Assembly: GCF_000003815.2 (NCBI RefSeq)
Contig: NC_049979.1
Location: 1,406,351 to 1,470,350, forward strand
Length of the DNA: 64,000 nt
Origin: Branchiostoma floridae
Lineage: Eukaryota > Chordata > Leptocardii > Amphioxiformes > Branchiostomatidae
Reading direction: 5' to 3'
Shown here: in pieces, positions 10,390-21,794 of the stretch
How the letters are laid out: each line of letters starts with the position of its first letter
How positions within the stretch are numbered: position 1 is the stretch's first letter
Made by a program: the position numbers and the translations under genes
The notes under the pieces: model-generated
What the model was told of the DNA's origin: nothing
Seen by the model: only the letters and a program-made list of their open reading frames with translations
The model's database searches: none

Positions 10390-13300
10390 CTAGATATCTT
10401 TATTTTCATAGACGAGCCGAGGAGCATCATCTACTACTCTCCTATCCTCATTTCCATAAATGACATTAGAATCATCAGATTTTGCCTGTTTACCGCCATC
10501 ATTGTAAACGGCTGCTGAGGTGTCAGGTGCTGATGCTGTTTCCTCAATTTCATTTTTATTCATTGCAGAGGCATATAATACTGGCTCAGCTTCATTACCA
10601 CAATCACTCTCAAACCGAGAAGGGGTAGATACTACTTTATCTTCATCATCGTCATTTCCATAAATGACATGAAAATCATCAGATTTTGCCTGTTTGCCGC
10701 CATCATTGTAAAGGGTTGAGGAAGCGTCTGACGCTGTTTCCTCAATGTCATTATCACAAACAATCCGAGTAGAAGCATATTGTACTGCCTTAGCCTTATT
10801 GCCAAACCCGCGGGTAATTAACCGAGAAGGGGGAGATACTGCTTCATCATCATCATCATTTCCATGAATGACATGAGAAGGCTCAGATTCAGCCTGTTTA
10901 CCTTTATTTTTGTCCATAGCCGGCGAGGCAGTAGGCATTGCTTTCCCATTGTCATTTCCATACGTAAACTGAGCTGAAGTATCTAATTCTGCCTCAGCCC
11001 CTTCGCCATTCATACTGTTAAACTCAGGAGTAGGTACCTCCTTACCTCCATACTGGCTTAGGGCCTGAGAGGCATCTGCTACTGTTTTCTCATCACCCTT
11101 CTCATAAACGTGATTCTTATTGTTAACATTAAGCACAGTCTCCTGGTCAATATTTTCATGTGTAAGTGGGTTATGGACTATCACTGTACAAACAGGTTTA
11201 TTTCCACTTCCTGTTTTTGGAACAACAGCCCCTGTAGGGAGAAGACTTGCTTGTTCGATTGCACCGGTTTCATCCTCATTTTCGTATATCTTGGATCGTT
11301 CGTTTGTACCTGTTTCTTCATCATTCTCATAAATGTTAGCATGTTCAGTTGTACCCTCGAGAGTGTGCGTTTTACCAGGGTTCGGTGATCTACCCGCCTG
11401 TCCCTTTGAGCTATCTTGGATTGTGTTTATATTGCCAAAAGTAGCAGTGGATAAAGGTACCAAAGGGAGCTGTTTGGCCCTACGCTGCAACATGATCAAA
11501 ACAACACCAGATATAATAAAGATTGCTGTAAGAGTACCAATACCAACTAACAGGGAGAAGTCCTCCGTGTTAGCATTGCTTTCTGTCCTGTCAGGCGGAA
11601 AGGATGCAGAAGTATAAGTTTCGGGTGTAACTGAAGATAGGCCTTTGATGCCAACAGTTAGTGTGGCAGATGCGGATCCAACTGAGCTCACCGCAATGCA
11701 GCTGTACAGACCAGCATCTGCCACAGTAACATCTATTATGGTAATGGTAAAAGTTGTACCATTCCCCTCTACAATTACTCTCCCACTTGAGTCATTAACG
11801 CTTGTGTTGAGACCAGATGGGAAAATAAGCGTAATGTTTGATGAAGGTATTCCTGTACAGAACAGACTGACAGTGACACCCCAAACCAATGTGTTATTCC
11901 TGACCCTCTGAAACCTGAAAGTGATTGGGTCTTCAGACAATGTTGGGTTCATGGCAGCAAATATTTTTGCACTGCCAAGTTGAGAAGTTGATGATATGTC
12001 TGATGATGTTTTAACATCAGCAGACAATATGGAAGGTGCGGAGCCAGTAGGTTTTGCTGAGGCAAGTGTTGAGCCTGTAACTATGGGGCTTTCTGTACTG
12101 CCAAGTTGAGAAGTTGATGGTATGTCTGATGATTTTTTATCATCAACAGAAAGTATGGAAGGTGCGGAGCCAGTAGGACTTGCTGAGGCAAGTGTTGAGC
12201 CTGTAGCTATGGGACTGTCTATACTGCCAAGTGTTGAAGTTGTTGGTTTTGCCAATGTTGGGATTATAATCTCAATAGATAGTGTCTCAAATGAAGAACC
12301 AACATGATTCGATGCCATGCAAACGTACAAACCTGCATCGATTTTAGTAAGATCCCTTACAATGATGCTACCATTCTCATTCACGGTAACTCTCCCATCT
12401 GGCACAGCGGTTGCATTCCGTCCAGATGGAAGAGTGATCTTAATGTCTGGTTTAGGAATCCCTGAAGCTTGGCAGATTAAATGCAGCGCCTTTCCAGGCA
12501 GAAGTGTGACATCTTTGCCCTTTCGAAAACTCACGACTTTTGGCCTGACACAGACCAGTTTTTCGGGCCTTATATCTTTAAGCTTTACTCCGAGAAAGTT
12601 AGTGGGTTTCTCGCAAATGATTTCGTTTTCAAACAAAGGTGTCATTCTTCTCCTGAATGCAACCATCCTACAGTCACAATGCCAGGGGTTGTTGCGCAGA
12701 TCTAATCTAGCGTTTTTGGGTAGGTTTGGGAATGTGCCAGGTTGAATGGTTGTCATTTGATTAGATTTCAGGAGTAACACTTCTAGGCTTGGGAGATTTG
12801 AAAGTGTGCCAGGTTGAATATCAGATATATGGTTGGAGATTAGCTCTAATCGTTGGAGCTGGTGAAGGTTTGAGAACGCACCAGGACCAATGTTAGTTAG
12901 CTTGTTTGCCGACATTGCTATCTCCTGGAGCTGGGGTAGGCCTGAAAATGTACCAGGTTGAATGACAGTTATCTGGTTGGAATGAAGGTCCAACTTTTGC
13001 AGCGTCGGTATCTTTGCGAATGTAGCAGAATCAATGTTAGTTATTCGATTCGAGCCCAGGTCCAACGTTCGGAGCTGTGGTAGATTTGAGAATGAATCAG
13101 GGTAAATTTCAGTAAGCTTATTGACGTTCAAGTACAATCGCTCAAGCTTGAGTAGATTCGAGAATGAGCCGGGCTGAATATTGGTCATGCCGTTGCCTAA
13201 TAGAGTCAAAACTTCAAGACTACGTAAATTTGAAAATGCACCTGTCGGAATGCTAGATAGATGATTGTGGCGCAAGAACAATCGTTTCAGCTTACGTAGA

Positions 13301-13656
13301 TTTGAGAATGTGCCAGGCTGAATGCTTGTTAGTTGGTTTGAATCCAGGCGTAAAAATTCGAGATAAATCAGATTCGAAAATGCACCAGGCTGAACAAAAG
13401 ATATCTTATTAGTGAATGCAATTAGCTTTGTTAAACTCTTGTACCTTGAGAGGTCAGAATAAGATAGACTTGTGATGGCATTGTGCCCTACGTTAAGGCT
13501 AGTGATACTTGTAGGTAAGTCTTGAGGAACAGTGCTGAGGCCTCTGCCGCTGCAGTCAAAGGTTGATGAACCGCGGCGACTGCAGGTCGTGGTTGGGTTA
13601 GTTTCTTTCAGGATGATCAGCAAAAGAAGCAGAAGTTTCTTTAGCATGTGAAACAT
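10390..13656 (-). CDS. LRR-Ig transmembrane receptor 1 (1088 aa)
   Basis: Predicted cell-surface receptor, probably of innate immunity or adhesion. In order: signal peptide (1-~25, LLLLLLIILK), short Cys LRRNT, about 11 LRRs of 24 residues (pattern IQPGTFSNLPxLxxLxLxxN), LRRCT near 322-372 (NPWHCDCRM), Ig domain ~375-465 (ends DAGLYVCMAS), Ser/Thr/Pro linker with a 42-residue duplication, Ig domain ~577-667 (DAGLYSCIAV), membrane helix ~699-725 and a 360-residue acidic tail. The tail has at least six YxN sites (YEND, YENE, YGND twice, YGNE, YENK), the Grb2 SH2 consensus. The chosen ATG follows TTACAG|GAAA, the same acceptor as its paralogues; a longer frame reaches 13719. This is the only copy here with an unbroken tail. 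Ligand unknown. Confidence 0.88.
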   Translation of the reverse strand: MFHMLKKLLLLLLIILKETNPTTTCSRRGSSTFDCSGRGLSTVPQDLPTSITSLNVGHNAITSLSYSDLSRYKSLTKLIAFTNKISFVQPGAFSNLIYLEFLRLDSNQLTSIQPGTFSNLRKLKRLFLRHNHLSSIPTGAFSNLRSLEVLTLLGNGMTNIQPGSFSNLLKLERLYLNVNKLTEIYPDSFSNLPQLRTLDLGSNRITNIDSATFAKIPTLQKLDLHSNQITVIQPGTFSGLPQLQEIAMSANKLTNIGPGAFSNLHQLQRLELISNHISDIQPGTLSNLPSLEVLLLKSNQMTTIQPGTFPNLPKNARLDLRNNPWHCDCRMVAFRRRMTPLFENEIICEKPTNFLGVKLKDIRPEKLVCVRPKVVSFRKGKDVTLLPGKALHLICQASGIPKPDIKITLPSGRNATAVPDGRVTVNENGSIIVRDLTKIDAGLYVCMASNHVGSSFETLSIEIIIPTLAKPTTSTLGSIDSPIATGSTLASASPTGSAPSILSVDDKKSSDIPSTSQLGSTESPIVTGSTLASAKPTGSAPSILSADVKTSSDISSTSQLGSAKIFAAMNPTLSEDPITFRFQRVRNNTLVWGVTVSLFCTGIPSSNITLIFPSGLNTSVNDSSGRVIVEGNGTTFTITIIDVTVADAGLYSCIAVSSVGSASATLTVGIKGLSSVTPETYTSASFPPDRTESNANTEDFSLLVGIGTLTAIFIISGVVLIMLQRRAKQLPLVPLSTATFGNINTIQDSSKGQAGRSPNPGKTHTLEGTTEHANIYENDEETGTNERSKIYENEDETGAIEQASLLPTGAVVPKTGSGNKPVCTVIVHNPLTHENIDQETVLNVNNKNHVYEKGDEKTVADASQALSQYGGKEVPTPEFNSMNGEGAEAELDTSAQFTYGNDNGKAMPTASPAMDKNKGKQAESEPSHVIHGNDDDDEAVSPPSRLITRGFGNKAKAVQYASTRIVCDNDIEETASDASSTLYNDGGKQAKSDDFHVIYGNDDDEDKVVSTPSRFESDCGNEAEPVLYASAMNKNEIEETASAPDTSAAVYNDGGKQAKSDDSNVIYGNEDRRVVDDAPRLVYENKDI
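11970..12225 (-). repeat. 126-bp tandem duplication in the receptor 1 linker
   Basis: Two copies of a 42-residue Ser/Thr-rich unit (LGS..SPI.TGSTLASA.PTG) plus the start of a third lie between the two Ig domains. Paralogues at 21795 and 32106 have only single, diverged versions, so this linker grew after the genes split. Confidence 0.8.
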
Positions 13657-13899
13657 TTTCCTGTAAGGAAAGATAATCAGTATACAGTACAAAATAGTTG
13701 CAGCTCTTATAGAGTACACATACCCAATTTGATCACTTTAACTTTGAGAGTATGTCAACTATATTTGCAAAATTAAGATACAATTAAGTCAGCAGACAAA
13801 AGCAACAACAATTAGCTTCCGATTCAAAACCATCCTTGATGCCATCCTGGTTGACCTACAGTTACAAACTATTTTATGGATCCATGTGCAAGCAGACTT

Positions 13900-15720
13900 A
13901 AGTGCTCAGAGTAGGGGAAAGGCAGGAGAAAAAACTTAGCAATAGAGCAGAGTTAGCTCTGTTGTGACTTACAGAATATGTTACTACGTGATTTATGTAA
14001 TATGCACGTGACAGAGACTGTCCATCTCGTTCAGAACTGTTAAGCCATAGTTGATTAACTTTTATGTTAATCAGGATTTTTGCCAGGATCAATGTTGACT
14101 GCCGGAGGCCATATACATGACATTTGCATGAAGCCAAGAATAGAGAACTCTGGATAACACAGTGTATGCTATTGCCATGATAACGTGGACCTAACCGGAC
14201 ACAACAAGAAGGTGTCCCGTACACGTTGTCATGGCATTATTTTACAAGCCCCTTACACAAAATTCCGTTATAAGTCTAACTTTTAAAATTTGATAGAGCA
14301 TGGTTTGTGATCTGCTGGGGAATGTTCCCCATCGACTATTTCGTAAATCAAACTTCGTGAGAAACCGAGGCAGCTTGCTTGAAAATTTTGCAAAATTTAA
14401 AAATTGAAAGTGTGCTTTCAAAGAAATCAAGAGTCCTTATAGGCTACCTTTGATTTGCTACAAAAGAAAGTAATCAGTAGCAGTTCTAATGTTGAAAGCA
14501 GTGGTCGGCTTGACCAAAGCTGGCCTTACATATTCCCTGCTGATTTACCCTCACAAGTGCCGAACCATTGGTAGACTAATCTGTCTTTAGACATATTTCT
14601 ACAGCAGATTATCTTCTTAAAACGTTATCAATCTCTGCCAAACTTAGAAAAAGGTAGTGAACAAATGGAAATTTGGTCCTATGAATGGACCTATGGAAGT
14701 ACGATTTTTCAGCCTCATATGGAGGTGTGCTTTCCGCGACTTCCCTGGTGAGTTCTTACAAGCGGCTGTTTCGACACAAAAATTGTTAGATTCTGACACC
14801 GCCTATTCATACATATTCATATTGATTAGCTAGCAAATTCTCCATACCATTCTTGCACCGCATAGTACACAATTTATCCTTTTGTACAGTCACTAAGATA
14901 CGCTCAACCTATCAATGCTCTTAACATCACAAATAAAACAGCAAAAAGAATCTAATAACAAAAGAAAACAATAAGGATCATTTGTTTCCGTTACGTTCAT
15001 GCGTCTGTTGTCGGCCTGCTGAAATTAGCCTGGCATATGTTTTAAAAACGTTGCAATTATGTGTAAATGTTGCCCAATTAGAACCAAAAGTCACACCAAC
15101 CCGTTTTTTCCGTAGTTTTTTGCTGGACAAGTCAGCAGGTATTGTTTGTTGGAGGGAAAATCAGACCGTCTGACTCGAGCTCCTCACCGCGGGTGTGTGG
15201 CCACACCTGGTCAGCCTCATTAGCGTCTGGGTTCTGCGCTGACGTCATATGGAGCATGCGCAGTGTATGGTTTGCGGTATGATGAACATCTACACCTGTC
15301 CTTTTGGAAACCAAACTCTCTGTGGGGTGATAATCATTGGGTCGCTCTCTTGGAATCTAGTTTGGGTAGAGGAGACGATCTGATACATTTGCAAATGATG
15401 CAAATGATGATCCAATCGAGAAACATGATATGATACGTCATTTCCAAAAGTTAATATAGTTTGACGTAAGTATAAGGTCGTGCAATTCAAAGCCTTCAAA
15501 TCGTTGCGAATGTTCACATTCATGCTCAGTTGATGTAACCCATGGTTTTCTGCATAACGAAGGTTCAGACTCCGACAAGACGTACTGATCGTTTTTATCA
15601 TTGTCAGATAATATATCATCAGAAAGATACACCCTTGTATACAAAATATTCATTTGTACAATATTCAATAATAATGTGCACCATATCACTCGACTTCAGC
15701 TGTTTCCAACCACAGTAAGT
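13900..15720 (-). promoter_or_regulatory. Repeated upstream block of receptor 1 (candidate promoter region)
   Basis: A block that recurs, in the same orientation relative to the gene, before the receptors at 19572 (17270-18110) and 32106 (29400-30410). Its gene-distal part has a perfect CRE, TGACGTCA, at 15240-15247 and a palindrome GTGTGGCCACAC near 15195-15206; the gene-proximal part has GGTCGGCTTGACCAAAGC near 14504. Role as promoter is inferred only from position and conservation; a transposon-borne block is the alternative. Confidence 0.4.
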
Positions 15721-15939
15721 AAAAAAAAATATTACAGTAAAGCATCAAAGTCAACTTTCTGTCTGTCGTCTACTAAGCATCCTCTACTAAACTGGTCTTG
15801 ATAAACGTCTTTTAGCAAAAACAAAACAAAACAAAACATAGAAACTGTATTAGTCACAACAGTTTGTGTGTGACTTTTGATTCAAATTCTTGACTAATCA
15901 CACACTTAACTGCACCATTGCGTTGACTAATCTAAGACA

Positions 15940-16290
15940 TGTGGAAACTTCATACATATTTGATTTGGACTGGCAGCCTCCCATTCTTCTAACATTTCTG
16001 TCAAAGCAACCGCTTATGTGGATGTTATGGAAAGCCACATTGCACACTCTATAAGACGATGAAAATAGCAATTAAGACGTTTCCATTTGTGTACTACGGT
16101 ATCTTAGTCTAGTGACGTGTCAAAAAGAAAATCTTCTGTATAAAGGCAGATTAGTCTACATATGTTTCGCTACTTGTAAGCGTATGTCAGCGGGGAAATA
16201 TGCAAGGCCGGCTTTGGTCAAGCCGACACCTGCTTTCAACATTAGAGCAGCTGCTGATTACTTTCTTTTATTGCCAATCAAAGGTAGCTT
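15940..16290. repeat. Diverged copy of the upstream-block end
   Basis: Shares GGCCGGCTTTGGTCAAGCCG (near 16206) and flanking sequence with the other blocks and is matched in reverse orientation at 27490-27860. The following stretch 16310-16870 is an inverted match to 13900-14450, which makes 13.9-18.1 kb a large interrupted inverted repeat. No coding sequence seen. Confidence 0.65.
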
Positions 16291-17269
16291 ATAAGGACCC
16301 TTGCTTTCATACTATAAATCTTGTACGGCCTCCCTCTCCATGTGCACATGGTAAACTCTACTGATGCAACAAAAAGTACAGTAACTTTTGTACGATCAAC
16401 CACAAACCGCAGATACGCACAAGTCATGTGCTGTACTTTGATACGGATGCTTTACAAAAAGTTTGGAAAAATTTGGAAAAATTTCAAACAAAATTTTCAG
16501 TACTTCACGACGTTTGATAAACAAAATAGCCGTTTAGCAACATTCCCTCGGCAAACTACAAACCATGCTCTATTAAATATTAACAACGTTAGACGTATTA
16601 CTGATAACGGAATCATATCTAACACGGGGGCTTGTAAAATATTGCCATGGCAACGTGTACGGGACGCATTCTTGCTGTGTCCGGTTAGGTCCACGTTATC
16701 ATGGAAATAGCATACACTGTGCTATCCAGAGTTCTCTATTCTTGCCTACGTACAAATGTAATGTATATGGCCTTCGGTAGTCAATACTAACCCTGGCAAA
16801 ATCCTGATTATTATCAGCCCCACATGGAACTGAGTCAACCATGGCTAAACAGTTATATTCTGCTGATTTGTCCAGGAAGAAATTTTGGGAAGTACCAGGT
16901 TGGCGTCACGTTTGTTTCTATCCATTACTAGTTACACACTTAAATGCAACATTAAGTTTGATAAGTTAAAAACATGTTAAAGACTATGCCATATAGGTAT
17001 GGGAATTTCCTACCTATTTGATTTGATTATGTTTGGATTGGCAGTGTCCCTTCTTCACACATTTGTGTAAAAAAAAACGTTTACGGATATGTGATGGAAA
17101 ACACACTTTATAAGACGATAAAAATGAGCACTTTCCAACGTCCATAACAGTTAAGACGTTTCCATTTGTGTACTACGGTACCTTGATGTGCGTGAGGCGA
17201 CGTGCCAATAAGAAAATCTGCTTCATAAAGGCAAATTAGCCTGCATATGTTTCGCAAACAGAAACTATT

Positions 17270-18110
17270 ATAATATTCATCATATCGCAAACCACGCAAA
17301 GCGCATGCTCCATATGACGTCAGCTCAGAGCCCAGACACTAATGAGGCTGACCAGGTGTGGCCACACACCCGCGGTGAGGAGCTCGAGTCAGACGGTCGG
17401 ATTCTCCATCCACCAATACCTGCTGACGTGTCCGGGAAACATCTACCGGAGAAACGGGTTGGTGTGACTTTTGGTTCGACTTGGGCTACTTTTACACATA
17501 AAGGTTTTTTTTTACAAGATATGTAAGGCTTATTTTAAGCAGTCCGACAGCAGATATGAACATTATGGCAACAAATGATCATTATTATTTTTTGGTTACG
17601 ATATTCGTTTTGCTGTTATTTTTTCATGTAAAGAGGATTGATACGTTGGACGTATCTTAGTGACTGTACAAATGGATATTTTATGTACTACGTGGTATAA
17701 GAGAATGGAGAATTTCCTAGTTACTTGATTTGAATATGTATGAATAGGCGGTGCCCGGATCTCCCAATGTTTCTGTCGAAACAGCCGCTTGTAAGAACCA
17801 GGGAAGTCAGCGAAAGCAAACCTCCATATGAGGCTGAAAAATCGTACTTCCATAGGTCCATTTATAGGTCCAAATTTCCATTTGCTCCCTACCGTAGCCT
17901 AAGTAGACAGAAAATGATGGCGTGTAAGAAAGGAAATCTGCTGTAGAAATATTTCTAAAGGCAGATTAGTCTACCAATGGTTCGGCACTTGTGAGGGTTA
18001 ATCAACAGGGAAATATGTAAGGCCGGCTTTGGTCAAGCCGACCACTGCTTTTAACATAAGAATTACTACTGATTACTCTTTCTTTTACTATCAACGGACA
18101 GTAGTTTACA
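17270..18110 (+). promoter_or_regulatory. Repeated upstream block of receptor 2 (candidate promoter region)
   Basis: Second copy of the block described for receptor 1, pointing toward the gene at 19572. The CRE TGACGTCA is at 17315-17322, followed by GGTGTGGCCACAC and a GAGGAGCTCGA stretch. It ends with the GGTCAAGCCGACC segment near 18030. Confidence 0.4.
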
Positions 18111-18144
18111 AGGACCCTTGTTTTCTCATTTGAAAAACACTATA

Positions 18145-18235
18145 AAGCTTGTGTGTGTGTGTGCGTGTTTGTGTTAGTGCGTTAGTGTGTGTGTGTATCC
18201 GTGTGTGTGTGAGTGTGTGTTTATGTGTGTGTCCA
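18145..18235. repeat. GT-rich microsatellite
   Basis: Interrupted (GT)n tract beside the upstream block; low complexity. Confidence 0.85.
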
Positions 18236-18627
18236 AACAGCATAACTCAAGAAATCTTTGATGGATCCTTATGACATGTTTGTAGGTGTGTATGGGCAAA
18301 AACGAAGGTCTAATTCGGTAATGCCCCCTAGCGGCTTGCTAACTGGGTACTGCAGCGAAATTCCCGTTTTTTATGTCTCGTGTTCCGGACATGCTGTACA
18401 CGTGATTTTGAGTGTTCGATAGCTCTTTTACCATAACGTAAATGCTATGATTGGGCCCCAAAGTGCTTGGGACTGCAGGGGCCGAATTTATTTAGATACC
18501 ACGAGAATAACTCAATAATTTTGACGGTTCATCATGATTTTTGGAATGTAGCCTTAGTTATGACGCACATTATGCACATAATAAAATACTGACTATGCGA
18601 ATCAACAGCTAATTTGCATGATTAAGG

Positions 18628-18780
18628 TAATCTCCAAGAAGATCCTACGGTAGCATAAGAGGGGTGAAGAGGCCTAGGGTTGTGTTTCGCTACCGGTACT
18701 CCTAGGCCGGCTTCACTCCTCTGCCAGTTCTTGGTACTATTTTACGCATATATGCTACCTTAGGATCTGCTTTGAGATTA
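18628..18780. mobile_element. 153-bp palindromic MITE
   Basis: The outer ~30 bases at each end are inverted partners (TAATCTCCAAGAAGATCCTA and TAATCTCAAAGCAGATCCTA), and an inner pair around GAGGGGTGAAGAGGCCTAGG is also inverted, so the whole unit can fold on itself. No coding capacity; the superfamily is not clear from the ends. Confidence 0.7.
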
Positions 18781-18839
18781 GATTAAGGAGGGAAGTTGAT
18801 AAATCTACTGCATTCTATAACAGGACTCCCAAACGTATC

Positions 18840-20961
18840 ACAAGTGAAAGAGAGGAATGTCGCTAGATGTTGAATGTGCAAAAAAAACCTCCAGAAGCTT
18901 GGTTGGATCTTGATGATATTTGGTAGGTAGTTTGGGATCAAGAAAAAGAAGTTCGAGTTCGATAATGGATACCCTGGTGGCTTTCTAACTGTACTGTAGC
19001 GGTACTTCCGGTTGTGTATCTCTTGTTCTGGACATAAACTGCGTAATACTACTTGCAATATTACGACGCTTTGTTGACATTGTTATAATAAGAAATAATG
19101 CAAATCAGCGCCACATATACATGGATTATAAGGAAATGCTAAAATAGCCTTATTCGCTAAGATACGACTTTCATATTCTTAACAATTTATTCTATTTGGG
19201 TAGAGAACATGATCAACCAAGACAACGTATGCAAATGAGAAACATATTTGCATAAATGGAAATCGATAACCTTCTTTTGTGAAGTATACTTATCATGCAA
19301 ATGAAGTTCTAACATACAAAGACTGATACCTGTTTAGAAGCAACTACAACGTCAGCAACTTCGTAATGCTTCTTACTGGAAGGAAAATGGGATTTCAGTC
19401 GCGTGACAATGTTTAAAAAAAATATCTTCTTTTCCTAGATAGGAAATGTCCAACAAGCAAAAGAGACTATAGTTTCATCTTTTCATCATTTTGAGGAAAA
19501 GAGAAAGACCGCTGGCTGCGGCAGCAACTATCTATTACACTGTATACTGATTCTCTTTCCTTTCAGGAAAAATGTCTTACTTGCTAAAGAAACTACTGGT
19601 TCTTTTGCTGATCATCCTGAAGGTAACTGGACCAACCACAACCTGCAGCAGCAGCTGTTCATCATCCTGTGACTGCGACGGCAGAAGCCTCAGCTCTGTT
19701 CCTCAGAATCTACCTACAAGTATCACTAGCCTTCGCTTAGCGCGCAATGCCATCACAAGTCTATCTTATTCTGTTCTCTCAAGGTACAAGAGTTTAACCA
19801 GGCTAATCGCTACATTTAACCAGATATCTATTGTACAACCTGGTGCATTTTCAAATCTAATTCACCTTGAAATCTTAGACCTGGATAACAATCCCCTAAC
19901 AAGCATTCAGTCTGGTACAGTCTCAAATCTACCTAAGCTAAAAGAATTGTCCCTGGGTAACAACCACCTATCTAACATCCAGCCTGGCGCATTCACAAAT
20001 CTACCCAATCTTGTCCAGTTGGCTCTATCAGGCAACAGACTATCCAACATACCTCCTGATGCATTCGCAGGTGTTCCAAGTCTCGATTCCTTGCTATTTA
20101 GTAGGAATCGGCTAAGTAACATCAAACCGGATTTGTTTTCAAATCTACATGCGGTACAAAGCTTGTCAATGTCCTCAAATGGGATAACTAACATCAATTC
20201 TGATACATTCTCAAAGATACCCACGCTGCGAAGTTTAGACCTGGATTCCAATCAGCTAACTGTCATTCAACCAGGTACATTCGCAAGCCTACCCCAGCTA
20301 AAGTACTTGGAGTTGGCCTATAATAAGATAACCAACATTATGCCTGGTGCGTTCTCAAATCTTCATCAGCTCGAAAGATTAGAGCTGATGTACAACCATA
20401 TAACTGAGATTCAACCTGGTACATTTTCAGATCTCCCAATGCTTAGAGCTCTATACCTGCGAAGTAACCAAATGACAACCATGCAACCTGGCACATTCTC
20501 AAACCTACCAAAGCTTCGTAGAGTAAAACTGCGCAACAACCACTGGCATTGCGACTGTAGGATGGTCACATTCAGGAGAAGGATGGCAGAGTCCCATTTG
20601 TTTGAAAACGAAATCATTTGTGAGGAACCTGGTAACTTCCGCGGACAAAAGCTTCAACATATAGATCCCGAAATGTTGATCTGTGTCAAACCGAAAGTCG
20701 AGGTTCAAATAGGCAAAGATTCGACACTGCTGCGTGGAAAGGCGCTTCATTTAATCTGTAAAGTTTCAGGGATTCCAAAACCAGACATTTCGGTAATTCT
20801 TCCATCTGGACGAAACGTAAATGCCGTGGCAGATGGAAGAATTACCGTGAACGAGAATGGTAGCATCATTGTAAGGGATCTTACCAAAACAGATGCAGGT
20901 TTGTACGTTTGCATGGCATCAAATTATGTTGGTTCTTCATTTGCGACACTGTCTATGAGAT
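18840..20961 (+). repeat. First copy of a ~2.2-kb near-identical tandem duplication
   Basis: The sequence from about 18860 to the gap matches 21065-23180 at an offset of about 2.22 kb, covering the 5' flank, the UTR intron acceptor and the receptor ectodomain. Differences are scattered substitutions and small indels. The N gap lies exactly at the join. Confidence 0.85.
19572..20961 (+). CDS. LRR-Ig receptor 2, cut by an assembly gap (463+ codons)
   Basis: Starts ATG directly after TTTCAG|GAAAA. It has a signal peptide (LLKKLLVLLLIILK), a Cys-rich LRRNT with C-x3-C-x3-C-x-C, 12 or so LRRs, LRRCT (NHWHCDCRM; its relatives have NPWHCDC) and the first Ig domain up to LSMR, where the gap begins. 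After the gap the sequence is the upstream flank of the next gene, so linker, second Ig, membrane helix and tail are not represented. Very close to receptor 3; it may be the other haplotype placed in tandem or a true recent duplicate. Confidence 0.8.
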
Positions 20962-21061
20962 NNNNNNNNNNNNNNNNNNNNNNNNNNNNNNNNNNNNNNN
21001 NNNNNNNNNNNNNNNNNNNNNNNNNNNNNNNNNNNNNNNNNNNNNNNNNNNNNNNNNNNNN
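20962..21061. other. Assembly gap (100 N)
   Basis: Placeholder gap of round length. It interrupts receptor 2 within or just after its first Ig domain. Confidence 0.99.
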
Positions 21062-21794
21062 AGTGAAGAGAGGATGTCGCTAGATGTTGAATGTGCAAAA
21101 AAAACCTCCAGAAGCTTGGTTGGATCTTGATGATATTTGGTAGGTAGTTTGGGATCGAGAAAAAGAAGTTCGAGTTCGATAATGGATACCCTAGTGGCTT
21201 TCTAACTGTACTGTAGCGGTACTTCCGGTTGTGTATCTCTTGTTCTGGACATAAACTGCGTAATACTACTTGCAATATTACGACGCTTTGTTGACATTGT
21301 TATAATAAGAAATAATGCAAATCAGCCCCACATATACATGGATTATAAGGAAACGCTAAAATAGCCTTATTCGCTAAGATACGACTTTCATATTCTTAAC
21401 AACTTATTCTATTTGGGTAGAGAACATGATCAACCAAGACAACGCATGCAAATGAGAAACATATTTGCATAAATGGAAATAGATAACCTTCTTTTGGGAA
21501 GTATACTTATCATGCAAATGAAGTTCTAACATACAAAGGCTGATACCTGTTTAGAAGCAACTACAACGTCAGCAACTTCGTAATGTTTCTTACTGGAAGG
21601 AAAATGGGATTTCAGTCGCATGACAATGTTTTTTTTTTGAAAATGTATCTTCTTTTCCTAGTTAGGAAATGTCCGACAAGCAAAAGAGACTATATTTTCA
21701 TCTTTTCATCATTTTCAGGAAAAGAGGAAGACCGCTGGCTGCGGCAGCAACTATCTATTACACTGTATACTGATTCTCTTTCCTTTCAGGAAAA

